Source: Planctomycetota bacterium
Lineage (GTDB): Bacteria > Planctomycetota > Planctomycetia > Planctomycetales > Planctomycetaceae
DNA length: 64,000 bases
Reading direction: 5' to 3'
Assembly (NCBI GenBank): GCA_022600195.1
Contig: JAHZKX010000018.1
Coordinates: 248,001 to 312,000 of the forward strand
The notes below the pieces were generated by a model. It was not told the DNA's origin. It was given only the letters and a program-made list of their open reading frames with translations, and ran no database searches. Below, one piece after another: positions 48,421-57,017 of the stretch. The position numbers and the translations under genes were made by a program. Positions within the stretch are counted from its first letter, which is position 1. The number at the start of each line of letters is the position of its first letter.

Positions 48421-49671
48421 ATGTCTGATCCTGCAAATACGAATCACCCCACGACTGAAATCCAAGAAATCTTAGAACAATTGCGGGCCGGAAAACCGGT
48501 CATTGTAACGGATTCCAGCGAGCGGGAAAACGAAGGTGATTTTATCGTTGCCGCCGAAGCAATCACTCCAGAGATCGTGCAATTTCTCTTGCGGCACGGA
48601 GGCGGTGAGCTGTGTGTCTCACTTAACCAGGAAGTTGCCGAACGTTTAGAACTGAAACCCATAGTCGGACCAGAAGAAAATACTGCTCCCAACAAAACAC
48701 AATTTTTGATTCCCATTGACCACAAAGATAGTGGCAGCGGTGTCAGTGCCGAATGTCGCGCTATCACAATTCGTGCGTTAAGCGATGAAAATTCTCAAGC
48801 GTCAGATTTTGTACGACCAGGTCACATCCATCCCCTGCTCGCCAAACAGGGAGGCATCCTCCGTCGTGCGGGCCATACGGAAGCCACCGGTGATTTACTT
48901 CAAATGGCCGGCCTGAAATCCGTGGGTGTCCTCATCGAAATTCTCAGCCAAAAAGGATTCGGGATGGCAGATGCGGACGAACTGCGAGAAATTTCTGAAC
49001 AGTTTAACATCCCCATCATCTCCACAGCCGAAGTCATTCGCCATCGATACATAAACGAAAAACTCGTACATCGCGAAGTTGAAGTTCCCATCAACACAAA
49101 GAATTACGGAATCGCTCAAGTCATCGGTTATTCAGTAGAACATGAAAACCAGCAACCGGTAGCATTGGTCTGGGGAGATCTCTCTTCTGTCGAAGCCCCG
49201 CTGATACGCATGCATTCATCCTGTTTCACGGGCGACTTGCTTGAATCTCTGCGCTGCGATTGTGGAGATCAGTTACACATGGCGATGCAGGCGATTTTCC
49301 AGGAAGAAGTCGGAGCCGTTGTTTATCTTCCCCAGGAAGGACGTGGTATCGGCCTGATTCCCAAACTGAAAGCCTATGTACTGCAAGATCAGGGATACGA
49401 CACCGTCGAAGCCAACATTAAATTAGGGTTTAAAGCTGACACGCGCGATTTCACGGTGGGTGTGCAGATCCTGAAAGACCTCGGACTGACCAAAGTACGT
49501 CTGCTGACCAACAATCCCAAAAAGACCGACTCAGATGTTTATACGGGATTTGATCTGGAAGTCGTGGAACAGGTACCCATTGTCGCACCTCCACATAAAG
49601 ATCGTGAGTTCTATCTACAGACAAAACGGGATAAAATGGGACACATCTTACCCACCACTCCCACTGACTGA
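48421..49671 (+). CDS. ribBA: Bifunctional 3,4-dihydroxy-2-butanone-4-phosphate synthase / GTP cyclohydrolase II
   Basis: The 416-residue protein carries RibB (about 10-210; SSERENEGDFIVAAE, GHIHPLLAKQGGILRRAGHTEA) and RibA (about 215-405; zinc ligands in SSCFTGDLLESLRCDCGDQL, and LPQEGRGIGL). Together they make both precursors of riboflavin, from ribulose 5-phosphate and GTP. Both active sites look complete. The last 24 bases overlap the 3' end of the convergent flavoenzyme gene. Confidence 0.97.
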   Translation: MSDPANTNHPTTEIQEILEQLRAGKPVIVTDSSERENEGDFIVAAEAITPEIVQFLLRHGGGELCVSLNQEVAERLELKPIVGPEENTAPNKTQFLIPIDHKDSGSGVSAECRAITIRALSDENSQASDFVRPGHIHPLLAKQGGILRRAGHTEATGDLLQMAGLKSVGVLIEILSQKGFGMADADELREISEQFNIPIISTAEVIRHRYINEKLVHREVEVPINTKNYGIAQVIGYSVEHENQQPVALVWGDLSSVEAPLIRMHSSCFTGDLLESLRCDCGDQLHMAMQAIFQEEVGAVVYLPQEGRGIGLIPKLKAYVLQDQGYDTVEANIKLGFKADTRDFTVGVQILKDLGLTKVRLLTNNPKKTDSDVYTGFDLEVVEQVPIVAPPHKDREFYLQTKRDKMGHILPTTPTD

Positions 49672-50811
49672 AGTTCCGTCGCCCGCAAATCGCTTTGCTG
49701 AAAGAAACTCTATCGGATGTGTGGTGGTGCCCTCTGTCACCAGCTCAGCCAGAATTTCTCCGATGACCGAAGCAAATTTAAACCCGTGCCCGGAAAATCC
49801 AGCCCCGTAAACCACCGCAGGATTACGAGGATGCTGATCTACAATAAAATGCCCGTCGGGCGTTCTTGTATACATACAGGTGGCATGTCTCTTTGAAATC
49901 GGCTCCAGTTCTGGCATTACTTCTTTGATAAAACGGGAGATCGACGTGGCATCATCGGCCATCAATTCCCGATTTAAATTTCCAGGATCAATAACGGTTT
50001 CTCCTCCGGTATGCTCAGCCAGTTTGACGGTCTTGCCATCCAGCGATGGAAAACCGTAAAACTCCCCGTATGGCATATCAAAAAAGAAACCCCCATTTCC
50101 CGATTCCAGATTGTAAACCGGTTGTTTCACCCGATTCCAGAACAGCAACTTTCTGACGACTTCCAGAGGCAGATTGAGTTCCGGTAAACAGGTGCTGCTC
50201 CACGCACCAGCCGTCACGATCATACCGGAGGCAGAATAGTGCTGCGTATCGGTCCTGACTTCGATTGATTGATCATGAATCACAACTGAATTAATTTTCT
50301 CATTCAGATTCACCTCTGCTCCCTGCGACAGAGCACACTCAATCTGAGTTCGGACACACTCTTCGACGAACAAAAAACCGGCCTCGGGTTCGTAAGTCAC
50401 TTCAAAACCCTGGGGGATGTGAAACCCCGGAAAGCGCTCGGTGACATCCTCGGCGGAAACATTTTCAACGGCGACATCATATAACCGGGAAGCCTGATGC
50501 ACACCTTGAATGACTCCTCCGTCTGGCGAACCTGCCACCATTAAGCCACAAGGGTTAAATAGTGATTTTCCTGATTTCTGTTCCAGTTCGCGCCACAATT
50601 CATAAGCGCGTTGTAATAAAGGGATATAATTCGGATGTTCAAAATAAGCCTTACGGATAATGCGCGTATCGCCGTGAGAACTTCCCCGGTCATGGGCAAC
50701 ACCAAACTGTTCCATGCCCAACACATTCAGACCACGCTTTGATAGATGGTATAATGCACTACTGCCCATACCGCCTAATCCCAGTACCAGATAATCAACG
50801 CATTTTGGCAT
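49648..50811 (-). CDS. Sarcosine oxidase / N-methyl-tryptophan oxidase-like flavoenzyme
   Basis: A 387-residue FAD amine oxidase of the monomeric sarcosine oxidase (MSOX/SolA) family. The dinucleotide-binding GLGGMGSSALYHLSKRG is at the N-terminus, followed by DRGSSHGDTRIIRKAYFEH. The Cys in CMYTRTPDGHFIVD matches the site of covalent flavin attachment. The C-terminal GAGFSGHGFKFASVIGEILAEL is conserved. It oxidises an N-methyl amino acid to release formaldehyde; in a genome with H4MPT C1 enzymes that is an interesting feed-in. The substrate is unproven. It starts 24 bp after a short secreted-protein gene. Confidence 0.92.
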   Translation of the reverse strand: MPKCVDYLVLGLGGMGSSALYHLSKRGLNVLGMEQFGVAHDRGSSHGDTRIIRKAYFEHPNYIPLLQRAYELWRELEQKSGKSLFNPCGLMVAGSPDGGVIQGVHQASRLYDVAVENVSAEDVTERFPGFHIPQGFEVTYEPEAGFLFVEECVRTQIECALSQGAEVNLNEKINSVVIHDQSIEVRTDTQHYSASGMIVTAGAWSSTCLPELNLPLEVVRKLLFWNRVKQPVYNLESGNGGFFFDMPYGEFYGFPSLDGKTVKLAEHTGGETVIDPGNLNRELMADDATSISRFIKEVMPELEPISKRHATCMYTRTPDGHFIVDQHPRNPAVVYGAGFSGHGFKFASVIGEILAELVTEGTTTHPIEFLSAKRFAGDGTSVSGSGG

Positions 50812-50835
50812 GGAACTTGTCTGCTTTCTGCTCAG

Positions 50836-51156
50836 TTAGACTTTTGAGCGGATTGATTTTGTTTTTTTTACATCTTCCCAGATTTTTTCCCTGATTTTTT
50901 CTGGGCCGCCCTCAATCATTGCTGTGCGAACATCAGGTCGATGATGGAGCATCTTATCAATCAACCAGGCAGCCTCTTTCAGCGTATAATCATTCACGCG
51001 TTCGAAAGCAATCACAGGATAACCACTGGCACTCACGTACTTGGTATAAACGGCAGGTAGCTTCAATGCCGCAGGCGGTTTCGTGACTTGATATTCTTCC
51101 GCTTGACAGAAGACCGGAAAAATTAAAGCCAGTAGAAAATACAGAAGGTTTTTCAT
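50836..51156 (-). CDS. Short secreted protein, possibly a truncated member of a larger family
   Basis: A 106-residue protein; I choose ATG 51156 since residues 1-20 (KNLLYFLLALIFPVFCQA) then form a signal peptide. The mature part has KYVSASGYPVIAFERVNDYTLKEAAWL and HHRPDVRTAMIEGG in two blocks, a pattern I associate with the start of much larger secreted planctomycete proteins. After it the chain ends with a basic KTKSIRSKV. It may be a stand-alone short form or a remnant. The gene lies 24 bp upstream of the flavoenzyme gene on the same strand. Confidence 0.6.
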   Translation of the reverse strand: MKNLLYFLLALIFPVFCQAEEYQVTKPPAALKLPAVYTKYVSASGYPVIAFERVNDYTLKEAAWLIDKMLHHRPDVRTAMIEGGPEKIREKIWEDVKKTKSIRSKV

Positions 51157-51637
51157 CTTGAACATCCTGTGCATGATCGCTTAACGCCAGTTTAGATCTT
51201 GACCAATAAACTCATCATGATCAAGGTCGCATGCATTTTACCATCAAAAAAAGGATTTCATTCAAGGAACTTTCAGGAAATAAAATTACCGGGTGTTCAG
51301 GAAAAGACAGTCAACCTACCCCACGTACACACTGACCATCAAATTTGAACACCCGGTAATTAATGCCGTCACAGAAAATCATCAAGGTAAGATCATTTTC
51401 TGTCTAAAGATCTGCGACAACATCGCCTGGCCTGCCACTTCACGAGAACTACCCCAAACAAGCCAGACAGGTTGTCACAGAATCTGTTAGCATCGAACTT
51501 TTTCCTTCCGGAGATTGCCACTCGGAAGATGAACTCTATTTCTCCTCATTGTTCTGCCCGTTCTCAAACAATCTGATTTGAGAATCCCCCCCTGGGCATT
51601 CAAGTTGTCAGCAGCCGGTCGAGAAATCATAAATTGT
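51157..51637. other. Non-coding stretch downstream of csrA
   Basis: About 480 bases. It holds the 16-bp inverted repeat at 51284-51361, an 8-bp hairpin at 51561-51584 and a bulged hairpin near 51508-51535; none has a U-tract. No gene is supported. Confidence 0.5.
51284..51361. repeat. 78-bp element bounded by perfect 16-bp inverted repeats
   Basis: Bases 51284-51299 and 51346-51361 are perfect inverted repeats separated by 46 bases. The arms contain ACCGGGTGTTCA and its complement. Flanks show no clear target duplication. It could be a small non-autonomous mobile element (MITE/REP-like) or a large-loop RNA hairpin. Confidence 0.6.
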
Positions 51638-51901
51638 TTAACAAACCAATCGCGCCGCATCAGCGATAGAAAGCGTGCCAAGAGGCACCATGTCAGGAAG
51701 TCGACCTCCCTCCTGATGTGTTTCTTGCGCCTTCATGACGGGTTCGCTTTCCTCTTCAAATATTTCTTCCCTTGTGATTCTCATATGATCCGAAGCATCA
51801 ATACCGATTTTGACGGAACCTTTTCCCGTACGGATCACTTTCACCAGAATTTCATCACCAATACAGATTCCCTCAGCCAACTTCCGTGTCAAAACCAACA
51901 T
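51638..51901 (-). CDS. csrA: Carbon storage regulator CsrA
   Basis: An 87-residue CsrA/RsmA RNA-binding regulator. I use ATG 51901 because it is preceded by AAAGGAG at ideal spacing and begins MLVLTRKLAEGICIGDEI; three extra upstream codons are possible. The RNA-contact residues of beta-1 (LTRK) and the later DHMRITREEI are conserved. CsrA dimers bind GGA motifs in mRNA leaders to repress or stabilise them. The family core ends at about residue 55; the remaining about 30 residues are an extension ending in a hydrophobic LSIADAARLVC. Confidence 0.95.
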   Translation of the reverse strand: MLVLTRKLAEGICIGDEILVKVIRTGKGSVKIGIDASDHMRITREEIFEEESEPVMKAQETHQEGGRLPDMVPLGTLSIADAARLVC

Positions 51902-52127
51902 GGTTGTCACTCCTTTTATCGTTAAATCTTATTTTCAGATGTCGTAGCAGGTTTACTTTTGTCCAAGATTGCTTGTCCACAAGCCATTTCCCGGTCATAC
52001 TGAAAGGTACTACGCGATTCGCATGCCAATTCGGAAACCTTCTACTATCAATTTACATAAGTCATTTCACTAATATGCTTTATAAATTTCCTCACCAATT
52101 GGCTGACGATCCATTCAGGGTTGATTT

Positions 52128-52155
52128 TTGCAAAAAGTGTCCCCAATAGTACAAT
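52128..52155 (+). promoter_or_regulatory. Candidate sigma-70 promoter upstream of rpmB
   Basis: TTGCAA at 52128-52133 and TACAAT at 52150-52155 with a 16-base spacer, 4/6 and 5/6 matches to consensus. Transcription would begin near 52162, giving a leader of about 210 nt before rpmB. Confidence 0.4.
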
Positions 52156-52319
52156 TTTCAATCCCAGAGAATCAGTAAGACGACACTATTTTCATCTTTT
52201 CCATGAGCAGGAAACGATAAGTCAGTGGCTTCGGTTGCATTATACGACAGGGCAAATATACTATTGGGTTCCTTGAATGACCGAATCCTTTATACAGCGG
52301 TCAGTTTACGTCAATTCAG

Positions 52320-52341
52320 ATCAGCAAACGCTGATTTTTTT
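52320..52341 (+). terminator. Intrinsic terminator in the rpmB leader
   Basis: A 6-bp perfect stem (ATCAGC at 52320-52325 with GCTGAT at 52330-52335), loop AAAC, then a T-run to 52341, only 31 bases before the rpmB ATG. A competing pairing of CAGCG (52296-52300) with CGCTG (52329-52333) would open it, which is the layout of a leader attenuator. It could also end a short upstream RNA. Confidence 0.65.
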
Positions 52342-52372
52342 CGAACCCACTAGATAGTCAAAGAGTTTACAA

Positions 52373-52633
52373 ATGGGTCAGAAGTGTGATGCCTGTGGTA
52401 AGACGCCCGTAATCGGTAACCGAGTTCGCCAGCGTGGTAAATATAAATACCTTGGCGGTAACGGTCGACAAACAACGGGAGTTTCCAAACGACAGTTCAA
52501 ACCGAACCTGCAAAAAATCCGGGTCCAGGCTGGTGGTACCGTAAAAACACAACGCGTTTGCACTCAGTGTATTCGATCGGGAAAAATCACTAAAGCTGTT
52601 GCCAGAAAACCGTTTACATTACCTGCTAAATAA
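52373..52633 (+). CDS. rpmB: Large ribosomal subunit protein bL28
   Basis: The 86-residue protein matches bL28, with the zinc-type Cys pairs CDAC at residues 5-8 and CTQC near 63-66, and the conserved GNRVRQRGKYKYLGGNG-like stretch. No strong Shine-Dalgarno is seen (AAAGAG lies about 13 nt upstream). gatC follows by 29 bp in the same direction. Confidence 0.95.
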   Translation: MGQKCDACGKTPVIGNRVRQRGKYKYLGGNGRQTTGVSKRQFKPNLQKIRVQAGGTVKTQRVCTQCIRSGKITKAVARKPFTLPAK

Positions 52634-52662
52634 AACGGATCCTGCTCTTAAGTAGAAACACG

Positions 52663-52953
52663 ATGAGCAATTCACTCGCCGAAGCAGATGTACTTAAAGT
52701 TGCTTCACTTTCCCGGTTGAAACTTTCTGAAGCAGAAGTGGAGACTCTGGGTAAACAGATGGGGTCTGTGCTCAAATACATCGCCATGCTGGACGAGCTG
52801 GATACCGAATCAATCGAGCCGATGGCACATGCGATTGAGATTTCCAATGTCTTTCGTGAAGATCAGCTCCAGGCTAGTCTTCCACGAGAAAAAGCACTGT
52901 CAAATGCTCCTCAAACAGATGGGAATTATTTCCTGGTTCCCGCGATTCTCTAG
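52663..52953 (+). CDS. gatC: Aspartyl/glutamyl-tRNA amidotransferase subunit C
   Basis: The 96-residue small stabilising subunit of GatCAB, which amidates Glu-tRNA(Gln) and Asp-tRNA(Asn). The pattern VLKVASLSRLKLSEAEV at the start and PMAHAIEISNVFREDQ in the second half is typical. It is followed by a strong terminator before gatA, which is unusual inside a gatCAB cluster. Confidence 0.95.
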   Translation: MSNSLAEADVLKVASLSRLKLSEAEVETLGKQMGSVLKYIAMLDELDTESIEPMAHAIEISNVFREDQLQASLPREKALSNAPQTDGNYFLVPAIL

Positions 52954-52996
52954 CTGACCGGCGTCTTTACCATTAAGCACAAAAAAGCAATAATCC

Positions 52997-53030
52997 AAGG
53001 CCCGGCTTGCTGACAAGCCGGGCCTTTTTA
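52997..53030 (+). terminator. Strong intrinsic terminator between gatC and gatA
   Basis: A 13-bp perfect GC-rich stem (52997-53009 with 53014-53026), 4-nt loop, then a T-run. It ends only 8-26 bases before the possible gatA starts, leaving no room for a separate downstream promoter. Confidence 0.9.
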
Positions 53031-53055
53031 ATCTTATATGGAGATTCGACATTCC

Positions 53056-54519
53056 ATGTCCATCACTTCCGCAACAGCAAGCGAACTGCTTGCGAAAATG
53101 AGTTCAGGCGAAATCAGCAGTGAAGAGATTACGTTAGCCTGCCTGGAAGAAATCAACCGCCGCGACGCTGGCATCAATGCCTTTCTTTCTGTGCAACAGG
53201 AAGCCGCTCTGGAAAAAGCCAGAGAAGTAGACCAGAAACGGAAGTCAGGAAAACCACTGGGAAAATTGGCGGGCATCCCCGTGGCACTCAAAGATAATAT
53301 GTGTGCCGAAGGTGTAGCCACCACGTGTGCCAGTAAAATGCTGGAGAATTATATCCCTCCTTACGATGCACACGTTGTAGAACAGCTCAAAGCAGCCGAT
53401 GCGATTCTGATTGGCAAAACGAATCAGGATGAATTCGCCATGGGCTCGTCGACTGAAAATTCTGCGTTCAAAACAACCACTAATCCCTGGAACACATCCC
53501 ATGCAGCCGGTGGATCAAGTGGAGGCTCTGCGGCTGCAGTCGCTGCTGGATTTTCTCCGCTTGCGCTCGGCAGTGATACCGGTGGATCAATTCGTCAACC
53601 AGCCAGTTTTTGTAGTGTGGTTGGATTGAAGCCTACTTACGGGCGCGTTTCGCGATACGGTTTAATCGCGTTCGCCAGCTCTCTTGATCAAATTGGCCCG
53701 TTTGCCCGCGATGTCAGAGATGCTGCTTTAATCCTGGAAACGATTGCCGGTAAAGATCACCGCGATACGACCAGCCTTGACGCAGACGTTCCCGAATTCA
53801 CATCCAATCTGGAACAGCCACTACAAAATCTCAAAGTCGGCTATATCGAACATCTGCATGAGGAAGGACTTCACGAAGACGTGAAAGCAGCCACCTTGCA
53901 GGCGTTGGATGTTTATAAATCGCTGGGAGCAGAACTGGTCCCCGTGACTTTACCGCATGCGAAATATTGCGTTGCCACCTATTACATCATTGCTCCCTCT
54001 GAAGCTTCAAGTAATCTTGCACGTTATGATGGCGTGCATTACGGCTACCGTTCGCAAAGTTTTAAAGACAAAGACATGATTGACATGTATGCCGCCAGCC
54101 GCGGGGAAGCATTCGGCGATGAAGTCAAACGTCGTATCATGCTGGGAACATACGCGCTTTCATCAGGTTATTACGATGCCTATTACCTCAAAGCACTCAA
54201 AGTCAGACGACTGATTCGTAACGATTTTGAGCAGGCTTTTCAAAACGTGGATATCATCGCTTCCCCGGTAACACCAACGCCTGCCTTTAAGATCGGCGAA
54301 CTGGTGGATGACCCCCTGGCGATGTATCTGGCTGATATTTTTACAACCAGCGCGAACCTCTCCGGTATTCCTGGCATTTCGATACCCGCGGGGATGAGTA
54401 AAAACAATCTTCCCATTGGGCTACAACTGCTGGCACCACCACTGGAAGAGGAACGGCTCTTGCGTGCCGCCCGTATGTTTGAACGTGAAACCGATTGGCA
54501 CTTAAAGCGTCCGCAATAA
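53056..54519 (+). CDS. gatA: Aspartyl/glutamyl-tRNA amidotransferase subunit A
   Basis: A 487-residue amidase-signature enzyme, the glutaminase subunit that supplies ammonia in GatCAB. The Ser-cisSer-Lys triad is visible: Lys in GIPVALKDNMC, Ser in AAGGSSGGSAAAVAAG, and Ser in GSDTGGSIRQPA. I prefer ATG 53056, with GGAG about 12 nt upstream, over the in-frame ATG at 53038, which is nearly on top of the terminator. gatB follows 79 bp downstream. Confidence 0.97.
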   Translation: MSITSATASELLAKMSSGEISSEEITLACLEEINRRDAGINAFLSVQQEAALEKAREVDQKRKSGKPLGKLAGIPVALKDNMCAEGVATTCASKMLENYIPPYDAHVVEQLKAADAILIGKTNQDEFAMGSSTENSAFKTTTNPWNTSHAAGGSSGGSAAAVAAGFSPLALGSDTGGSIRQPASFCSVVGLKPTYGRVSRYGLIAFASSLDQIGPFARDVRDAALILETIAGKDHRDTTSLDADVPEFTSNLEQPLQNLKVGYIEHLHEEGLHEDVKAATLQALDVYKSLGAELVPVTLPHAKYCVATYYIIAPSEASSNLARYDGVHYGYRSQSFKDKDMIDMYAASRGEAFGDEVKRRIMLGTYALSSGYYDAYYLKALKVRRLIRNDFEQAFQNVDIIASPVTPTPAFKIGELVDDPLAMYLADIFTTSANLSGIPGISIPAGMSKNNLPIGLQLLAPPLEEERLLRAARMFERETDWHLKRPQ

Positions 54520-54598
54520 AATCAGCAGACAGCAATAACACAGACAAACAGAACTGGAATTGAATCTTGGATATTGAAATAAAGGGTAGTGTGAGATA

Positions 54599-56083
54599 AT
54601 GGACTATACGCTCATCATCGGTCTTGAAGTCCACGTGCAGTTACAGACCAAAACCAAACTCTTCTGTGGTTGTTCAACGAAATTCAACCCGGATCACCCG
54701 AACACACAAACCTGCCCGGTCTGTCTGGGACTGCCCGGTGCGCTGCCCGTGTTGAATCGGGAAGCATTTCACCTGGGAATGAAAACGGGGTTGGCTATCA
54801 ACTGTGAAATTCCTGCGTTTACCAAGTGGGACCGAAAGCAATATTACTATCCCGACCTTCCCAAAGCATATCAAATCAGCCAATTTGACCTGCCTCTGAG
54901 TCAGAATGGCTGGCTGGAAATCGAGATTGATTCTGAAACGCGCGAGAAGAAAAAAATTGGCATCATTCGCGCGCACCTCGAAGAAGATGCCGGCAAGAAC
55001 AGCCATGATGAATCGGGCCGCAAACAGGATAGTAAGGTGGACCTGAACCGTTGTGGAACACCGCTCATAGAAATTGTTTCCGAGCCAGATTTACGATCAG
55101 CACAGGAAGCGCGGACTTATCTGGAAGAATTAAAGCTATTGCTGACATACATAGACGTTTCCGACTGCAATATGCAGGAAGGCAGCCTGCGCTGCGATGC
55201 GAATGTGAATCTTCACGTGCATCAGCAAAACGGCGAAACCATACCGACACCCATTGTGGAAATCAAAAACCTGAACAGCTTTCGAGGCGTAGAACAGGCA
55301 ATCGAATTTGAAGCACAACGCCAATGGAAAGAATGGCAGAAAACAGGGCTGAGCTTGAAAGACGTTCCCAAAGAGACTCGAGGCTGGGATGCTGATCGAG
55401 GTGTGACCCTGGAACAACGGGGCAAAGAAGATGCTGCAGACTATCGCTATTTCCCCGACCCGGACCTGGCGCCTGTGACAGTGACCGATGCCGAACGCGA
55501 ACGCGTTTCAAATGAACTCTGTGAACGACCGGCTGAGCGCCGCACCCGTTTTGAAGAAACCTATCAACTGTCTGTCTACGACGCAGCCGTCATTATCGAT
55601 CAGGGACCGGCTGTGGCTGACTATTTTGAAACCATGGCAGAAACTTGTGGAAATGGTAAACAGGCCGCCAACTGGGTGACTCAGGATGTCCTTCGTGAAC
55701 TGAAAGATCGGGAAATCGAGATCGCAGATTTTCCAATCCAGCCCAAAGTACTCGCTGCGCTTCTACAAAAAGTGAATGCCGCTGAAATCACCATTAAGAG
55801 CGCACGTACTGTTTTTATGGAGCTGCTGAGCAACTCCGAAGACGATCCCGGTATCGAACGGATTCAGAGTCTCATTGAAGAAAAAGGCTTGGCACTTGTC
55901 TCTGATACCGGTGAACTCGATTTAATCGTTCAAGCTGTTGTCGACAAAAATGAAAAAGCAGTGGCAGACTTTCAAAGCGGAAAACAGGCAGCCGTGGGCG
56001 CATTGATTGGTCAGGTCATGCGAGATATCAAAGGAGCAGATCCGAAAGTCGTTCGCGAACTCTTAATCAAAAAAATGAGTTAG
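54599..56083 (+). CDS. gatB: Aspartyl/glutamyl-tRNA amidotransferase subunit B
   Basis: The 494-residue kinase-like, tRNA-binding subunit of GatCAB. The start is [22 protein letters not shown], with zinc ligands CGC and CPVC, and [17 protein letters not shown] further on. The YqeY-like tail domain (about 345-490) is complete. It converges with the suf operon; no clear terminator lies in the 88-bp gap. Confidence 0.97.
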   Translation: MDYTLIIGLEVHVQLQTKTKLFCGCSTKFNPDHPNTQTCPVCLGLPGALPVLNREAFHLGMKTGLAINCEIPAFTKWDRKQYYYPDLPKAYQISQFDLPLSQNGWLEIEIDSETREKKKIGIIRAHLEEDAGKNSHDESGRKQDSKVDLNRCGTPLIEIVSEPDLRSAQEARTYLEELKLLLTYIDVSDCNMQEGSLRCDANVNLHVHQQNGETIPTPIVEIKNLNSFRGVEQAIEFEAQRQWKEWQKTGLSLKDVPKETRGWDADRGVTLEQRGKEDAADYRYFPDPDLAPVTVTDAERERVSNELCERPAERRTRFEETYQLSVYDAAVIIDQGPAVADYFETMAETCGNGKQAANWVTQDVLRELKDREIEIADFPIQPKVLAALLQKVNAAEITIKSARTVFMELLSNSEDDPGIERIQSLIEEKGLALVSDTGELDLIVQAVVDKNEKAVADFQSGKQAAVGALIGQVMRDIKGADPKVVRELLIKKMS

Positions 56084-56171
56084 CCCGCCCGCTACTATGC
56101 GCTTCTGGAGATGCTCCGAAGTGGAGATCTCAAATAAGGTAATTCGCTGCCCTCATCAATCGAACAGGAGC

Positions 56172-56561
56172 TTAAAATATTCCCAGTTCATCGCGTGCAT
56201 CGTCAGTCATACACTCTGGTGACCACGGAGGCGTCATTGTCAATTGGATATTGCCTTCATCCACATCGTCGAGGCGTTCTAAAGCCATCTTCGCCTGCTG
56301 AATAATTTGTGGACCAACAGGGCAGGCAGGACTGGTCAATGTCATGGAAACATTGACTTTTGCACTATTCTCCTCAGATCGTTCGACTCCATATACCAGT
56401 CCCAAATCAACAATATTAATATTCAGTTCCGGGTCAATCACCTGCTTCAGCGCTTCGACCAACGCATCTTCACCCCCGACTCCTTTGAAGGCAGATTCTG
56501 GTGATTGTTTTTCCTTTTCATCACGATTTTCCTCGGGCTGATTTTCATTTTCATTTGACAT
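56172..56561 (-). CDS. sufT: SufT-like iron-sulfur assembly protein (MIP18/DUF59)
   Basis: The 129-residue protein has an acidic, Glu/Asn-rich N-terminal 30 residues, then a DUF59/MIP18 domain: VIDPELNINIVDLGLVYGV, MTLTSPACPVG with the conserved Cys, and TPPWSPECMTDDARDELG. SufT helps mature Fe-S proteins in a supporting role. AGGAAA precedes the ATG. It is the last gene of the suf operon. Confidence 0.9.
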   Translation of the reverse strand: MSNENENQPEENRDEKEKQSPESAFKGVGGEDALVEALKQVIDPELNINIVDLGLVYGVERSEENSAKVNVSMTLTSPACPVGPQIIQQAKMALERLDDVDEGNIQLTMTPPWSPECMTDDARDELGIF

Positions 56562-56661
56562 GATTTTTTTCCTAGCACTTTTCTTTAAAGTGTCGCTACT
56601 CTCAATTCGAGTGATCGCACGAAGACTGATTAGTCTATTATTTTGATGGAACGAAGACTTA

Positions 56662-56991
56662 TTAGTCTGTTATTGTTTTTGCACGCGCAAAGATCTTACG
56701 ACCTCGCACTTCAACTTCAAATGTCTGAATCGCTTTTGTGGCAGGCAAACACAGGGCTTTTCCTGTACTTATATCAAAGCGGGCACCATGACGCGGACAA
56801 ACGATCTCGCCCTCTTCAATGCTGCCATCTGTTAATGGCTGACCGTCATGAGTACACACATCTTCGATTGCAAAGTATTGATCATTCACCTGAATCAGTA
56901 AGATAGGAGTATCTTCCAGAAATACTTCGATGCGATCAGCCAAGTCAAACTCATCGACTGATGCGATTTCTTCAAAATCAGGTATCTGCAT
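56662..56991 (-). CDS. Rieske-type [2Fe-2S] ferredoxin
   Basis: A 109-residue soluble Rieske protein. The two cluster-binding boxes are CTHDG and CPRHGARFD, in the CxH...CxxH arrangement. This small form resembles ferredoxin components of aromatic dioxygenases, and is often found between suf genes where its role is not settled. It lies 26 bp after sufD. Confidence 0.92.
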   Translation of the reverse strand: MQIPDFEEIASVDEFDLADRIEVFLEDTPILLIQVNDQYFAIEDVCTHDGQPLTDGSIEEGEIVCPRHGARFDISTGKALCLPATKAIQTFEVEVRGRKIFARAKTITD

Positions 56992-57017
56992 GGTAATTGT
57001 CTGTGGGTATTTGAAAT

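Larger units (their letters stand above)
51902..52372. other. Divergent region between csrA and rpmB
   Basis: About 470 bases holding the candidate rpmB promoter and leader terminator listed separately. Short open frames near 51886-52149 lack support. Confidence 0.5.

Noticed and set aside
51578-51925. 115-codon plus-strand frame
   Set aside because: Antisense to csrA, which has a textbook start and conserved core.
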